Shown: positions 44,293 to 52,308, numbered from the stretch's first letter. The stretch is DNA of 64,000 nt from Rheinheimera texasensis DSM 17496 (GCF_000711985.1 NZ_KL544005.1:943970-1007969), one strand, 5' to 3'. Program-made: numbers and translations. Notes: generated by a model not told the origin, from the letters alone.

Positions 44293-44892
44293 TTAGGCTT
44301 TTGCTTTCCAGCGCGAGAGCCTAATTCCAGCCAATCCAAGACCAAGCAACGCGATTGATACTGGCTCAGGTACCGGATTTGTTTCAGTATTAACCAAAAA
44401 ATTATCGAAGCTAGCTCTGTTCAAATTGCCAACCGCTTCCACTTTGAACGAATCGATTCCAGTGAAGATGGTACTCAATGTCGTATAGGAAGTAGCGTTC
44501 AAAAAATCTGTACCAGATTGAAAGATATATGAATTTATCAGTGAGCCACCTAGCCAGCCAGTAACTTTTAAAGTAAATACTGGATTTCCGCCGTTTACAT
44601 AGCCACCTACAAAATCAAATGATTTTATGTTAAATAAGCCCGCCAGAGAGGTTAAGGTAAACCCGGAATAGCTACCATTATTGGTCCACGACATCAAATG
44701 CTGGGTACCGTTAGTTGGCCATAATAAGTTGTTATTAGTGCCAAATCCGTCAAAATTATTCTTAAAAACATAATCCCCTTCTATGACCGAGGATACAAAA
44801 TATTGCTCAGATTGAGTATCAAAGGTAATAACGTCAGCACTAGCAAAGCTAGAAAACAAACAGACAAGTAAGCAAGCAAATAGACTTTTCAT
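44293..44892 (-). CDS. PEP-CTERM sorting-signal protein
   Basis: A 199-residue secreted protein with signal peptide MKSLFACLLVCLFSSFASAD and a C-terminal exosortase signal: VPEPVSIALLGLGLAGIRLS then RWKAKA (PEP motif, hydrophobic helix, basic tail). The mature region is rich in Asn, Gly, Thr and aromatic residues, as in surface or matrix PEP-CTERM proteins, and has no Cys. It implies an exosortase elsewhere in the genome. The ATG at 44892 with GGAA upstream is preferred to the one two codons earlier. The gene is visibly richer in A and T than the pectin genes. Confidence 0.85.
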   Translation of the reverse strand: MKSLFACLLVCLFSSFASADVITFDTQSEQYFVSSVIEGDYVFKNNFDGFGTNNNLLWPTNGTQHLMSWTNNGSYSGFTLTSLAGLFNIKSFDFVGGYVNGGNPVFTLKVTGWLGGSLINSYIFQSGTDFLNATSYTTLSTIFTGIDSFKVEAVGNLNRASFDNFLVNTETNPVPEPVSIALLGLGLAGIRLSRWKAKA

Positions 44893-44898
44893 TTCCAT

Positions 44899-45365
44899 TC
44901 CAAAATTTATAACAGCATTAAATACACCACAGCTTTAGCAAAAAGAGTGCCACGCACTCAAGTCACTGTATTTTATATGTTTTTCAGATGATTTCAGGGA
45001 GGGCGCTCAAAAAGTGAAAAAAATGCTGACACATTTATGCTTGGCTGACAAAAATTTTTACAGTCTCTTGATATTGCTCCATTTAACGTTTACGTCGATC
45101 TGGGCGACTAGTTGTGAGGTGGCGATTTTATTGAACACTTCTGTGCTGCTACAAGACAAAAAATATGACTAAAAACTTTGCAAAAATCAGTGTGTTTTCG
45201 AGGAACTTATTGATTCATGCCTGCCAATTGATTTTGAACCTTATTCAAATACTGTAAAACTGCTTCTCAATTTCTTGATTACAGACACAGCTGACTGCAC
45301 ATTTTTTATTACACCATCTGCATACCTATCAGACTCTGCTTGCCTGGCGCCTGCACAGCACGCAG
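44899..45365. other. Intergenic stretch with no recognised gene
   Basis: About 470 bases of A/T-rich sequence between the PEP-CTERM gene start and the end of the FosA-like gene. It should hold the PEP-CTERM promoter. I see no RNA gene, repeat or convincing terminator. A plus-strand open frame that begins at 45275 is mostly antisense to the FosA-like gene and is not supported. Confidence 0.6.
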
Positions 45366-45764
45366 CTACAACCAGACCAAGCCTGAATATGGAGCCTGAG
45401 CTAAAGAATTTAAACGGGTTTGCAGGCTGCCGCTATGAGCTTCAAACCGATGCCCGTCCGGGTCTAAAAAGTAGATGGATTGCCCTTCACTGGTATTTTG
45501 CTTCCATTCCATCACGCCTGCGGTCCTTAATTTATCCGCAAATGGCAAAAAGTCGCTTTCGTCGATATCAAAAGCAATATGCGAATAATCCTGCGCCGGC
45601 GCGGCTTTATCAACGGACAGACAAAACCAGACATCTCCCAGGCTCAAATAAGCACCACGCTCCCAGCGCACATGGCCCTGCATGCCAAGAATATCGGTGT
45701 AAAAACGCAGCGAACGGTCTAAGTCACTGACTGCAATAGTGATATGGTTTAGTCCGCGCAGCAT
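45366..45764 (-). CDS. fosA: FosA-like fosfomycin glutathione transferase
   Basis: A 132-residue vicinal-oxygen-chelate protein close to FosA, which adds glutathione to fosfomycin using Mn2+ and K+. The metal ligands are present: His7 (GLNHITIAV), His62 (DYSHIAF) and Glu108 (HRFEAHSGSL). So are the residues that contact fosfomycin in characterised FosA: Thr9, Trp46 (GDVWFCLSVD), Lys88 (EWKQN), Ser92-Glu93-Ser96 (TSEGQSIYFLDPDGH), Tyr98 and Arg117. AAGGA lies before the ATG. It seems a stand-alone chromosomal gene without mobile elements adjacent, though the cassette array lies 5 kb away. Activity is inferred from residues, not shown. Confidence 0.88.
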   Translation of the reverse strand: MLRGLNHITIAVSDLDRSLRFYTDILGMQGHVRWERGAYLSLGDVWFCLSVDKAAPAQDYSHIAFDIDESDFLPFADKLRTAGVMEWKQNTSEGQSIYFLDPDGHRFEAHSGSLQTRLNSLAQAPYSGLVWL

Positions 45765-45868
45765 AAGATTTCCTTGGTAATAACCAGTGGCAATGCCGAA
45801 GTCGCCCTGTCAATCCATGATGGCAAAGCGCTGGAAGCAATAAAAGCAGCTGGTCTCATAAGTCCTTT

Positions 45869-46222
45869 TCAGCCATAGAATGGCCGCACTTCGACGGCTG
45901 CCCGGCAGGCCGCGGCTGCTTTACGTCCCCACTCCAAGGCTTCTTCGATGTCCTGGCAGTTCAAAATCCAGAAACCATCAACGTAGGTGTCGGCCTTCAG
46001 ATATTCACCGTCTGCGACATTAAAAGTACCATCGTCAGTTAACATGACGGATTTGGCTTCGGATACAGGACGCAAACCGCCAACAAATACCCGCACACCT
46101 GCAGCGACCATCTCGTCATTCAGCTTGTCTATATTATGCCGCGCAGTCGCATCAAGCGACGCGGAGTGGTCAAATCCATGCGGGCGATACACGGATACCC
46201 AATACTGCTGCTTTTTTATCAA
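45869..46222 (-). CDS. YCII-related (YciI-like) protein
   Basis: A 117-residue single-domain protein of the YCII/DGPF type: YWVSVYRPHGFDHSASLDAT, MVAAGVRVFVGGLRPVSEAK, then GFWILNCQDIEEALEWGRKA and AVEVRPFYG. Such proteins have a ferredoxin-like fold and are often found near sigma factors. None is adjacent here. The start is a TTG at 46222 with GAGG eight bases upstream, and no ATG is available nearby. Function unknown. Confidence 0.85.
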   Translation of the reverse strand: MIKKQQYWVSVYRPHGFDHSASLDATARHNIDKLNDEMVAAGVRVFVGGLRPVSEAKSVMLTDDGTFNVADGEYLKADTYVDGFWILNCQDIEEALEWGRKAAAACRAAVEVRPFYG

Positions 46223-46334
46223 ATGATTGACCTCGCTATCGCCTGAACGGCGGACAACTTGGCAATGGCAACTGCAGACACCATCTATCCCTCCACAATC
46301 AAAGGCGAGCAGCAGCGAGTTCAGCCCAAACTTT

Positions 46335-46730
46335 TTATGAGCGATTGTAATTGCCTTTTTCGCTGCGGGCGTTTCGCCAAAGCGCTATAAAAAATAACGA
46401 AGACAAACCAAGTGCCACCAGGACAGAAATCACGAGACCAATCTTGTCATAGTGAAAATGGATCACTCCTGTTTGCATACTGAGTATCGGAATAAAAAGC
46501 CCGGCCAGGTTCAACCGCCAAAAATTTGGACTGTAGTTTTTTGCCATTTTTAGATAAAACAACCAGGCAGTAGTTATTACAACAATGGGCGCGGTAATGA
46601 TTAAATGAAGAAGCAGTTGCATACCACTTGGTTCATGTGCAACCAGCCAACCATGTAATGACAGATATATTACGGCGGCATAAACCATATTTGCTGTCGA
46701 TAGAATTACCGCGAACATTAAACTGAGCAT
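46335..46730 (-). CDS. Small membrane protein of unknown function
   Basis: A 131-residue protein with four hydrophobic helices (MLSLMFAVILSTANMVYAAV, QLLLHLIITAPIVVITTAWL, LNLAGLFIPILSMQTGVIHF, VISVLVALGLSSLFFIALWR). I do not recognise the family. An excellent AGGAGG stands three bases before the ATG. It has its own unit between the YCII gene and the amidohydrolase, with about 200 empty bases upstream. Confidence 0.7.
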   Translation of the reverse strand: MLSLMFAVILSTANMVYAAVIYLSLHGWLVAHEPSGMQLLLHLIITAPIVVITTAWLFYLKMAKNYSPNFWRLNLAGLFIPILSMQTGVIHFHYDKIGLVISVLVALGLSSLFFIALWRNARSEKGNYNRS

Positions 46731-46938
46731 AATCCTCCTGACAACTCCCTATGAGCTCACGCCCGCAACCCCTATTGACGGCTAATCCTGCCGAGCACTT
46801 TAAACCGAGTATCTGTTAGTGATTAGCGCAAGTGCGGCCAGGCCTGTCGCGATTTGGCGCTACAGTGGCCGCACCTGATGCGCTAAACAACTATACCAAC
46901 ATCATGCGAACCTAAGTAAAAAGAAAATCGTACAAAAA

Positions 46939-48315
46939 CTAGCGCTCAAAACCTAAAAATAATTTGGCGTATTGAATGAAACCGGGTTTTGCATAATCTA
47001 ATAATGCTTCCCGCTCGACTAAGCGCCCATAAAGATACACCTGCTGCACTTCCGTTGATTTGGCAACGTCGGTAAAAATTGCCGGGTCCTGCAAAGTGAA
47101 ATGTGCATCCGCACCTACTTTGATTTGCCAGTCAATCCCCAAAAATTCATAGGCATCTAAGGTCGCAGCTTTGAATAATTGCCAGGGCGATAATCCAAAC
47201 CGGGCTAAATGAAACAGCTCACGATGAAAACCAACACCCTGAAACATGGCTAAGTTGGCAGCGTCTGACCCGATTAACAAGGTCACGCCGCGTGCATGCA
47301 GCCGCAATACGGCATCTAGCATATTGCTCTCAAGCTGCTGTTCTGCTGATTTTTCCAGATAAGCTAAAAAGCGGGGATGACGTGCTGAAACCGGATAATC
47401 CTGCAGTAACGATTCGTCCACCAGCGTCTTCGTCAAGGGTAAACCCACGACCGAAGTTTGCAATTTTTGCTCAGATGCCTGGTGCATATATAGAAGTTCA
47501 GTCATGACTGCGACCGCCGGGATCACAACGGTGCCATTTTTTGCCAATAAATCTTCCATGCCCTCCGGCATTTTATCATCTGGTAAATGGGTCACTGCAC
47601 TGGCACCAAATTCACTGGCTGTTTTTATATCTTGCCAGGTGCCCACATGCACCACAGACTTGATGCCAAGCTCATTTGCTTTGTCGATAAATGCTTTAAA
47701 GGTTGCTTCATCAAGCGTTGGCTTTTTCTGGTTGTGGTCATACACGACTTTCACCACATTCGGCTTTGATTTACTCAGTTCAATTAACTCGCTTCGGGCT
47801 TGTTCTGGTGAATTGATCAACCGATTTCGCGCGCCAAAGTCGCAATGCCCACCAGGCACGGTAAAACAGGGCCCGGCTGCAAATACAAATGCTTCGTTAC
47901 GGCTATTGCCATAGCGGTTATCCCGGTAGCTTAAGATATCCTTTTCATCACTGTATAAGTCGAGCCAGCCATGCACTCCGGCATAGAGCATGGCGTTCGC
48001 TGTGCCACGGATACCAATATACTGATAGTCCGAGCGATCAAGCGATGAATTGCCCATACTGTGCGAATGCATATCAATCATTGCAGGCATCAGCACTTTG
48101 CCTTGCCCATCGCGGAAATCACGATGCTGCAAAGGTGTATGAAGCGGCACTATGTTAGCTATCTTGCCATTTTCAACGGCAACATTCACAGCTTCCAATT
48201 GTTGCGTTTTAAAGTTGGGTAACAATACATTGTTTAACACAAAGCTCTGGGATTGCGCATTGGCAAAACACATCGCAGCTATCATATTCAACAAACAAAA
48301 AAGTACAATTTTCAT
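46939..48315 (-). CDS. Exported amidohydrolase
   Basis: A 458-residue metal-dependent amidohydrolase with a signal peptide (MKIVLFCLLNMIAAMCFANA). Active-site features of the superfamily are visible: HxH in VLMPAMIDMHSHSMGNSSL, a candidate bridging Lys in KPNVVKVVYDHN, His in IKSVVHVGTW and AVTHLPDD, and the catalytic Asp in LLIGSDAANLAMF. It resembles imidazolonepropionase/prolidase-like periplasmic members. AGGGGAA precedes the ATG. It lies 77 bases after the end of a LytTR-type response regulator on the same strand and could be a target or passenger of that operon. Substrate unknown. Confidence 0.88.
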   Translation of the reverse strand: MKIVLFCLLNMIAAMCFANAQSQSFVLNNVLLPNFKTQQLEAVNVAVENGKIANIVPLHTPLQHRDFRDGQGKVLMPAMIDMHSHSMGNSSLDRSDYQYIGIRGTANAMLYAGVHGWLDLYSDEKDILSYRDNRYGNSRNEAFVFAAGPCFTVPGGHCDFGARNRLINSPEQARSELIELSKSKPNVVKVVYDHNQKKPTLDEATFKAFIDKANELGIKSVVHVGTWQDIKTASEFGASAVTHLPDDKMPEGMEDLLAKNGTVVIPAVAVMTELLYMHQASEQKLQTSVVGLPLTKTLVDESLLQDYPVSARHPRFLAYLEKSAEQQLESNMLDAVLRLHARGVTLLIGSDAANLAMFQGVGFHRELFHLARFGLSPWQLFKAATLDAYEFLGIDWQIKVGADAHFTLQDPAIFTDVAKSTEVQQVYLYGRLVEREALLDYAKPGFIQYAKLFLGFER

Positions 48316-48392
48316 ATATTCCCCTAAATTCAGGCCGAAAAAAGCCCTACCGAGTGAACGGTGTTATTTTTAAATGATAGTTTTAAATATTA

Positions 48393-49127
48393 TTAGAGAT
48401 TAAATGCTTGTTTAATTAAACCAGCGCCGCTACGGCTGGTTGTTACCGGGTGAGGATGATCTCTGAAGCGCAGCAAATAACTGCCATTTTGCCACTTTTC
48501 GATTTGCCACACCTTTTTTGCATTCACAATACAGTTGCGATGAACCCGCAGGTAATGACCAGGTAAAATTGCCAGCAAAGATTCCAGCGTGCCTTCTAAA
48601 TGATATTCAGAAGTAGCCTCCACCGCGCGACATATACCATGACTGGTGGTGATGTACACAATATCGTGATAATCCAATACCCGCATTTTATCGCCAACTT
48701 TGGAAATTAATGGTTTTTCACCGAGCATTTGGAACGGGTTATTCTGATGATGTTGTGTGACTTGCACCCGCGATAATGCCTCCCGCAAACGCGCGATATT
48801 AAATGGCTTCAGCAAGTAGTCTAAAGCGCGACTTTCAAATGCCCGAATGGCGTATTCGCCATAAGCGGTTGTAAAAATAATATGGCAAGGGTGCGAGATA
48901 GCATCAAGCACGTCAAAACCGTTGAGTTCACCTAATTCAATATCAAGCAAAACAACATCGGGCCGGTACTGTTCAATGGTTTGTATCGCCATTTGTGGAT
49001 TGTCGCATTCAGCAACTAATTCAACTCCAGCCACTTGGGCAAGCTGCATTTTGAGCTTCTGTCTGGCTGGCGCTTCATCTTCAACAATGACTATTCGCAA
49101 GCTTTGATTGGCAATATCACCTGACAT
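48393..49127 (-). CDS. LytTR-type response regulator
   Basis: A 244-residue regulator with an N-terminal receiver (RIVIVEDEAPARQKLKMQLA, phosphoacceptor in PDVVLLDIELGELNG, Lys in LLKPFNIARL) and a C-terminal LytTR DNA-binding domain (DIVYITTSHGICRAVEATSE, LRVHRNCIVNAKKVWQIEKW). The ATG at 49127 has a strong GAGGGGG upstream, so the gene overlaps the kinase by 37 bases. It works with the adjacent LytS-like kinase. Targets are unknown. Confidence 0.93.
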   Translation of the reverse strand: MSGDIANQSLRIVIVEDEAPARQKLKMQLAQVAGVELVAECDNPQMAIQTIEQYRPDVVLLDIELGELNGFDVLDAISHPCHIIFTTAYGEYAIRAFESRALDYLLKPFNIARLREALSRVQVTQHHQNNPFQMLGEKPLISKVGDKMRVLDYHDIVYITTSHGICRAVEATSEYHLEGTLESLLAILPGHYLRVHRNCIVNAKKVWQIEKWQNGSYLLRFRDHPHPVTTSRSGAGLIKQAFNL

Positions 49128-50098
49128 CTTGCCCCCTCACGGTTAAATAAAGTTAAACTTCCGCCCACTAAAGAAAGCCGTTGCGCTGCGATGTCCAAAC
49201 CATGACCTTGGTGCGTTTCTGGTTTATCACTCAGCATGGGCGCAAGCTGTTGCTGGCTAAAGCCCTGACCATTGTCAGCCACTTCACAGACTAAATTGGA
49301 TTGTTTAACTTCAGCACTAATGGTTATTTTGATCGGCCTAATTTTTACATGTTTAATCGCGTTTTCTATTAACGGCTGTAGTAACAATGGTGGCACTTTA
49401 ATCGCACTGAACTGCGCTTCATTGTATAACCAGGTAATTTCCAGGTTGTCGGTAAAACGCGCTTTTTCAATCGCTAAATAGGTTTTACAGATAGCCAGCT
49501 CATAATCAAAACGCACTTGCTCGGTTTGCTTATCCAGTGAGTAACGCAAAATATCAGAAAGTTTATGCAGCACCTCATCAGCTTGCTCGGTTGATTGGTA
49601 CATCAATGCAGAAATTGTATTCAGTGCATTAAATAAAAAGTGCGGATTTAAACGGTTATTCAGGTTTATCCATTGCACTTGTTCACGCAACCTGCGCTCC
49701 TGCGCCAAACGCAGGTACATCATATACAACTGTGTCATCGAGAAGAAAAACACTCCCCACAGCACTGCAGAAGTCACTTGCTCAGCCAAACTAAATCGAA
49801 AGTACGGAGATGCCAGAAGATGTAATTCATTCACCAGCATTGCACCTAAGAACATCAAGGTGACAAATACAATGCCTTTTATCACCACATGCAGTTTATT
49901 CAAAAATGAATATTGCATCAGCCAATAGTGAAGCCAGAACGGCCCTATATAAAAACAAAGAAGCCAAATCGGCGCGCTAATCATGATTATTTCAAAATAA
50001 TTTGACGAATGATTGAGCCAGTCAGGCACTGCCGGAATTAAATAAGTTAGAAACAGTAACACTGTGACGCTTATTTTTTCTTTTAAAGTGAACGTCAT
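49091..50098 (-). CDS. LytS/YehU-like membrane histidine kinase
   Basis: A 335-residue kinase of the His_kinase (PF06580) type. About four membrane helices span residues 10-135. The phosphoacceptor motif is LNNRLNPHFLFNALNTISAL (His in NPHFLFN) and the ATPase part has VPPLLLQPLIENAIKHVKIR and VADNGQGFS. Unlike large LytS proteins it has no separate sensor domain, so the membrane part probably senses the signal. It is upstream of and overlaps the response regulator. Moderately A/T-rich compared with the pectin genes. Confidence 0.92.
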   Translation of the reverse strand: MTFTLKEKISVTVLLFLTYLIPAVPDWLNHSSNYFEIIMISAPIWLLCFYIGPFWLHYWLMQYSFLNKLHVVIKGIVFVTLMFLGAMLVNELHLLASPYFRFSLAEQVTSAVLWGVFFFSMTQLYMMYLRLAQERRLREQVQWINLNNRLNPHFLFNALNTISALMYQSTEQADEVLHKLSDILRYSLDKQTEQVRFDYELAICKTYLAIEKARFTDNLEITWLYNEAQFSAIKVPPLLLQPLIENAIKHVKIRPIKITISAEVKQSNLVCEVADNGQGFSQQQLAPMLSDKPETHQGHGLDIAAQRLSLVGGSLTLFNREGARCQVILPIKACE

Positions 50099-50473
50099 AA
50101 TTTCTCACCGCAGTTACATGCACGCAACATAACCCATGCAATCTACTCGCTCAAGCAACAATTCACTGAGCTGTAGAAATCATCACCTGAATGGTAAAAA
50201 GGGCTTACTGAACGGCATCAGAGCCACTCAGTCGCAGAGAAATACACACCAACTATCTGGTCAAAAAAGTTGGAATACTGCTGTGGCGATACTTATGGGC
50301 TCGTGGTGTACTGAGTGACGAGTCGTTTTCCTCTGCATTCACTGACAGGGCTAAGCCAGCTGTTTGCAAAGGACACCATCTGGTAAGTTAACCAAAGATC
50401 GCGGCAACTGATTTTAAAAACATCAGAGCGGCGAAGACTGGAAGAACGGTTAAGGGCTAAAGCAGAGTTTTTA
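50099..50473. other. Gene-free stretch at the distal end of the cassette array
   Basis: About 375 bases between the kinase start and the last attC-like site. It should contain the kinase promoter. Short open frames here (50136-50318 plus, 50293-50568 minus) have no ribosome sites and the latter runs through the attC repeat. It may hold remains of older cassettes, since a CCTTAAC core-like sequence occurs on the minus strand at about 50450, but nothing can be named. Confidence 0.5.
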
Positions 50474-50588
50474 GCGGCAGTATTTAAGTTGTGGTCTTGT
50501 AGGAGGCTTTTGCGCAGCAAAACTACAAAACCGCAATTTAAATACAGTCCAAAACGCGAACCGTGCACGGTGCAACGACATGTTAAGA
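50474..50588 (-). repeat. attC-like site D (long form, decayed end)
   Basis: Follows the HNH gene. On the minus strand it starts with core TCTTAAC (50588-50582), which contains the gene's stop. The inner arms GGACTGTATTTAAATTG and CAACTTAAATACTGCC pair, with a second inner pair TTTTGTAG/CTACAAG and a central TTTTGC-TGC-GCAAAA. The inner 80 bases are closely similar to attC A, but a clean GTT core at the far end is missing, so the site may be truncated. Confidence 0.75.
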
Positions 50589-51200
50589 GTTAAGCCTTTC
50601 AAGGCCGTCCCATAACGATTGGACGATAGGGAAATTTCTAGGATCAATTAAGCCAAGTTCTTCAAGAGAGTATTCCATTTTACCGAAATTGCAGGCTGCA
50701 CATGAAACTACAAGGTTTTCAAGCTCATTGGTTCCGCCGTATGAATGCGGAACAACATGGTCATACTGAGCCCACATACATTGGAATGCAGCATGTTGCG
50801 ATGCATTGGTTTTTTCCCACACAACAGATTCAGGATAAAGCTTTTTCAATTTTTTCCTGATATCTGCACGAATTACTGGTATGCCGCAATAGCGGCAATG
50901 ATAACCATCTCTTTTGTGCAATTCATATTTTTGTTTTGTTGTAGGCATGCGAGACGGAACTTTCTCTGTTACGAGTTTATTTGGGAGCTTATTTACTGTT
51001 ACATAAAAACCTCTTTTCCCCCAAACTGAATCTGTCCATTCCCAAATTTTGGGGTCATTTGCCAACAAAAATAATTCATTAGCAAGATTATTTTTACCAT
51101 TAAGATGAGCAGAAACGGCAGCATCCAAATACCGGGCTGCATCAAATATCTCAGGAATTGGTTCTCTAAAACAACGCCTCAAGGATACTGTTTGATTCAT
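50583..51200 (-). CDS. HNH endonuclease-domain protein (cassette D)
   Basis: A 205-residue cassette protein. The C-terminal half is an HNH nuclease domain: a zinc-knuckle pair Cys102-Cys105 (DGYHCRYCGIPV), the Asp-His core with His148 and His152 (QYDHVVPHSYGGTNELENLV) and a second Cys pair 167-170 (VSCAACNFGKMEYSLEELGL). The first 90 residues have no family I know. HNH proteins of this size serve in restriction, repair or defence. No methylase or helicase partner is in the array. The start lies 20 bases after the GTT core of the previous attC. Its stop codon forms part of attC D. Confidence 0.85.
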   Translation of the reverse strand: MNQTVSLRRCFREPIPEIFDAARYLDAAVSAHLNGKNNLANELFLLANDPKIWEWTDSVWGKRGFYVTVNKLPNKLVTEKVPSRMPTTKQKYELHKRDGYHCRYCGIPVIRADIRKKLKKLYPESVVWEKTNASQHAAFQCMWAQYDHVVPHSYGGTNELENLVVSCAACNFGKMEYSLEELGLIDPRNFPIVQSLWDGLERLNS

Positions 51201-51219
51201 GATTACTCTTCGAACTATC

Positions 51220-51286
51220 GCCTAAACGGCGAGCAACTTGTTACTAGTCCAGCGCCGCAGGCGCGTTGTGCTGGCGTTTGTTATGC
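51220..51286 (-). repeat. attC-like site C (short form)
   Basis: A 67-base site after the DUF3806 gene. On the minus strand: core GCATAAC (51286-51280, holding the stop codon), then AAACGCCAGC, a GC-rich middle CGCCTGCGGCG, GCTGG, and the end CGCCGTTTAGGC with core GTTTAGG (51227-51221). The HNH gene ATG follows 20 bases later. Confidence 0.78.
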
Positions 51287-51700
51287 TTGATTTTCCAACG
51301 CAATCTTTATTGCCTTTTGAAACCCAGCAAACATTTCATAAATATCAATTTCTACATCGTCTTCAATACGTTTTGACACCGCTGTTCTTGGAAAAACTAC
51401 TGTGCTTGTGCTGAGGAAGCGCAGAGCCGGATCACGGCCAAACTCATCATCTACTGCAACCCAACTCAATTCTTTTATTTCTTGCTCTAGCGCATCACCG
51501 AAACAAATTCCTAAAGCTTGAAGCTTGAACGTTTCCTCTTTTGAAACCCATTTATTGTCAATAATGGTTTGGATTAGTTCTAGCTTGAATGAGAGCGCTT
51601 CATATTGTTGAGGATCGTCGAAATGGCCAAAGAGCCAACTTCTATATTCTGCAAGTAGCTCAAGATCATTTTCATTCAGGGGTTTAATGTTGTCGCTCAC
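51281..51700 (-). CDS. DUF3806-like protein (cassette C)
   Basis: A 139-residue acidic soluble protein resembling DUF3806: KLQALGICFGDALEQEIKEL, then SWVAVDDEFGRDPALRFLST and VVFPRTAVSKRIEDDVEIDI. The start is a GTG at 51700 with AGGA ten bases upstream, just after the GTT core of attC B. Its TAA stop lies inside the first core of attC C. No function is established for the family. Presence in a cassette suggests a mobile accessory role. Confidence 0.72.
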   Translation of the reverse strand: MSDNIKPLNENDLELLAEYRSWLFGHFDDPQQYEALSFKLELIQTIIDNKWVSKEETFKLQALGICFGDALEQEIKELSWVAVDDEFGRDPALRFLSTSTVVFPRTAVSKRIEDDVEIDIYEMFAGFQKAIKIALENQA

Positions 51701-51715
51701 TAGACTTCTTCCTTT

Positions 51716-51806
51716 GCATAACGCCCAAATTTAGCGCGGAAAACCGCGCAGCGGGTTGATGTCGCAGCCAGCGCTTTTTTCTGGCGATAAAATTTGTTTG
51801 TTATAA
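51716..51806 (-). repeat. attC-like site B, overlapping the end of its gene
   Basis: A 91-base site. On the minus strand: core TTATAAC (51806-51800), AAACAAATTTTATCGCC, a middle GCGCTGGC and CGCTGCGCGG stem, then GCTAAATTTGGGC and core GTTATGC (51722-51716). The outer arms match as ATAAC..CAAATTT against AAATTTG..GTTAT. Unusually, the BrnT-like gene stays open through most of the site and stops at 51731. Confidence 0.82.
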
Positions 51807-52162
51807 CCCGTATGCTCATGAAACTCTTTGCATTCAGCCTCACTTGCGCGACGGAAAGATATAATTCTTACGGTCTCTTCATCTCGCATCGTGGTTACAA
51901 AAAGTACCACATATCCAGAATCATCTACGCCCATGTGCATGTGCCGAATCTCTCCGTTTTCGACAAACGAATCACTGGTCATAAATGGTTTACGGTTTAA
52001 AGGTAAAAGCAGGCGTTCAAAATAATAAACTGCACTTTCCAGAGAGTAGCCATGTTTAGTTCGGTTAACATCTTCCTTGCTCTTGTCATATTCAATTTTG
52101 GTAACACCAAATACGAGCCGAAACTCATACTCTGGAATACCAAGCTTTTCGGGAATGTCCAT
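51731..52162 (-). CDS. BrnT-like (DUF497) toxin-family protein, orphan (cassette B)
   Basis: A 143-residue protein. Residues about 20-115 fit the BrnT ribonuclease-toxin family: KIEYDKSKEDVNRTKHGYSL, then ESAVYYFERLL, IRHMHMGVDDSGYVVLFVTT, ETVRIISFRRASEAECKEFH. A BrnA antitoxin would normally follow, but none is present in the cassette or nearby. The last 22 residues (KQILSPEKSAGCDINPLRGF then PR) are encoded by the attC site itself, so this tail depends on recombination history. AAGGAG lies before the ATG, 15 bases after the preceding GTT core. It could be an inactive or differently neutralised toxin. Confidence 0.75.
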   Translation of the reverse strand: MDIPEKLGIPEYEFRLVFGVTKIEYDKSKEDVNRTKHGYSLESAVYYFERLLLPLNRKPFMTSDSFVENGEIRHMHMGVDDSGYVVLFVTTMRDEETVRIISFRRASEAECKEFHEHTGYNKQILSPEKSAGCDINPLRGFPR

Positions 52163-52177
52163 ATCACTCCTTAAGGG

Positions 52178-52308
52178 TTATAACGCCGAGCTAAGCGGCA
52201 GTTTTTAAGTTGTGATTTTGTGGAATACTTTTGCGTAGCAAAACCACAAAAGCGCGACTTAAAAACTGTCCAGCCACGAAGTGGCTATGCTTGAGCGATT
52301 TGTTAGGC
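52178..52308 (-). repeat. attC-like site A (long form)
   Basis: A 131-base site after the HEPN-like gene. On the minus strand: core GCCTAAC (52308-52302, containing the stop codon), a local stem TAGCCACTTCGTGGCT, then arms GGACAGTTTTTAAGTCG and CAACTTAAAAACTGCC, inner pair TTTTGTGG/CCACAAAA and a central TTTTGC-TAC-GCAAAA. It ends at GCGTTATAAC with core GTTATAA (52184-52178). Confidence 0.85.

Noticed and set aside
45275-45730. Plus-strand open frame of 151 codons
   Set aside because: It is antisense to the well-supported FosA-like gene along most of its length.
50136-50318. Plus-strand open frame of 60 codons
   Set aside because: No ribosome site, low-complexity product and no family features; it overlaps the minus-strand frame above.
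50293-50568. Minus-strand open frame of 91 codons at the end of the cassette array
   Set aside because: It runs straight through the attC D palindrome and has no ribosome site or recognisable domain.
50474-52308. The repeated palindromes considered as a CRISPR array or IS ends
   Set aside because: Spacing equals gene length, repeats differ in length and each contains integron-type cores, so attC sites explain them better. There are no cas genes and no transposase.
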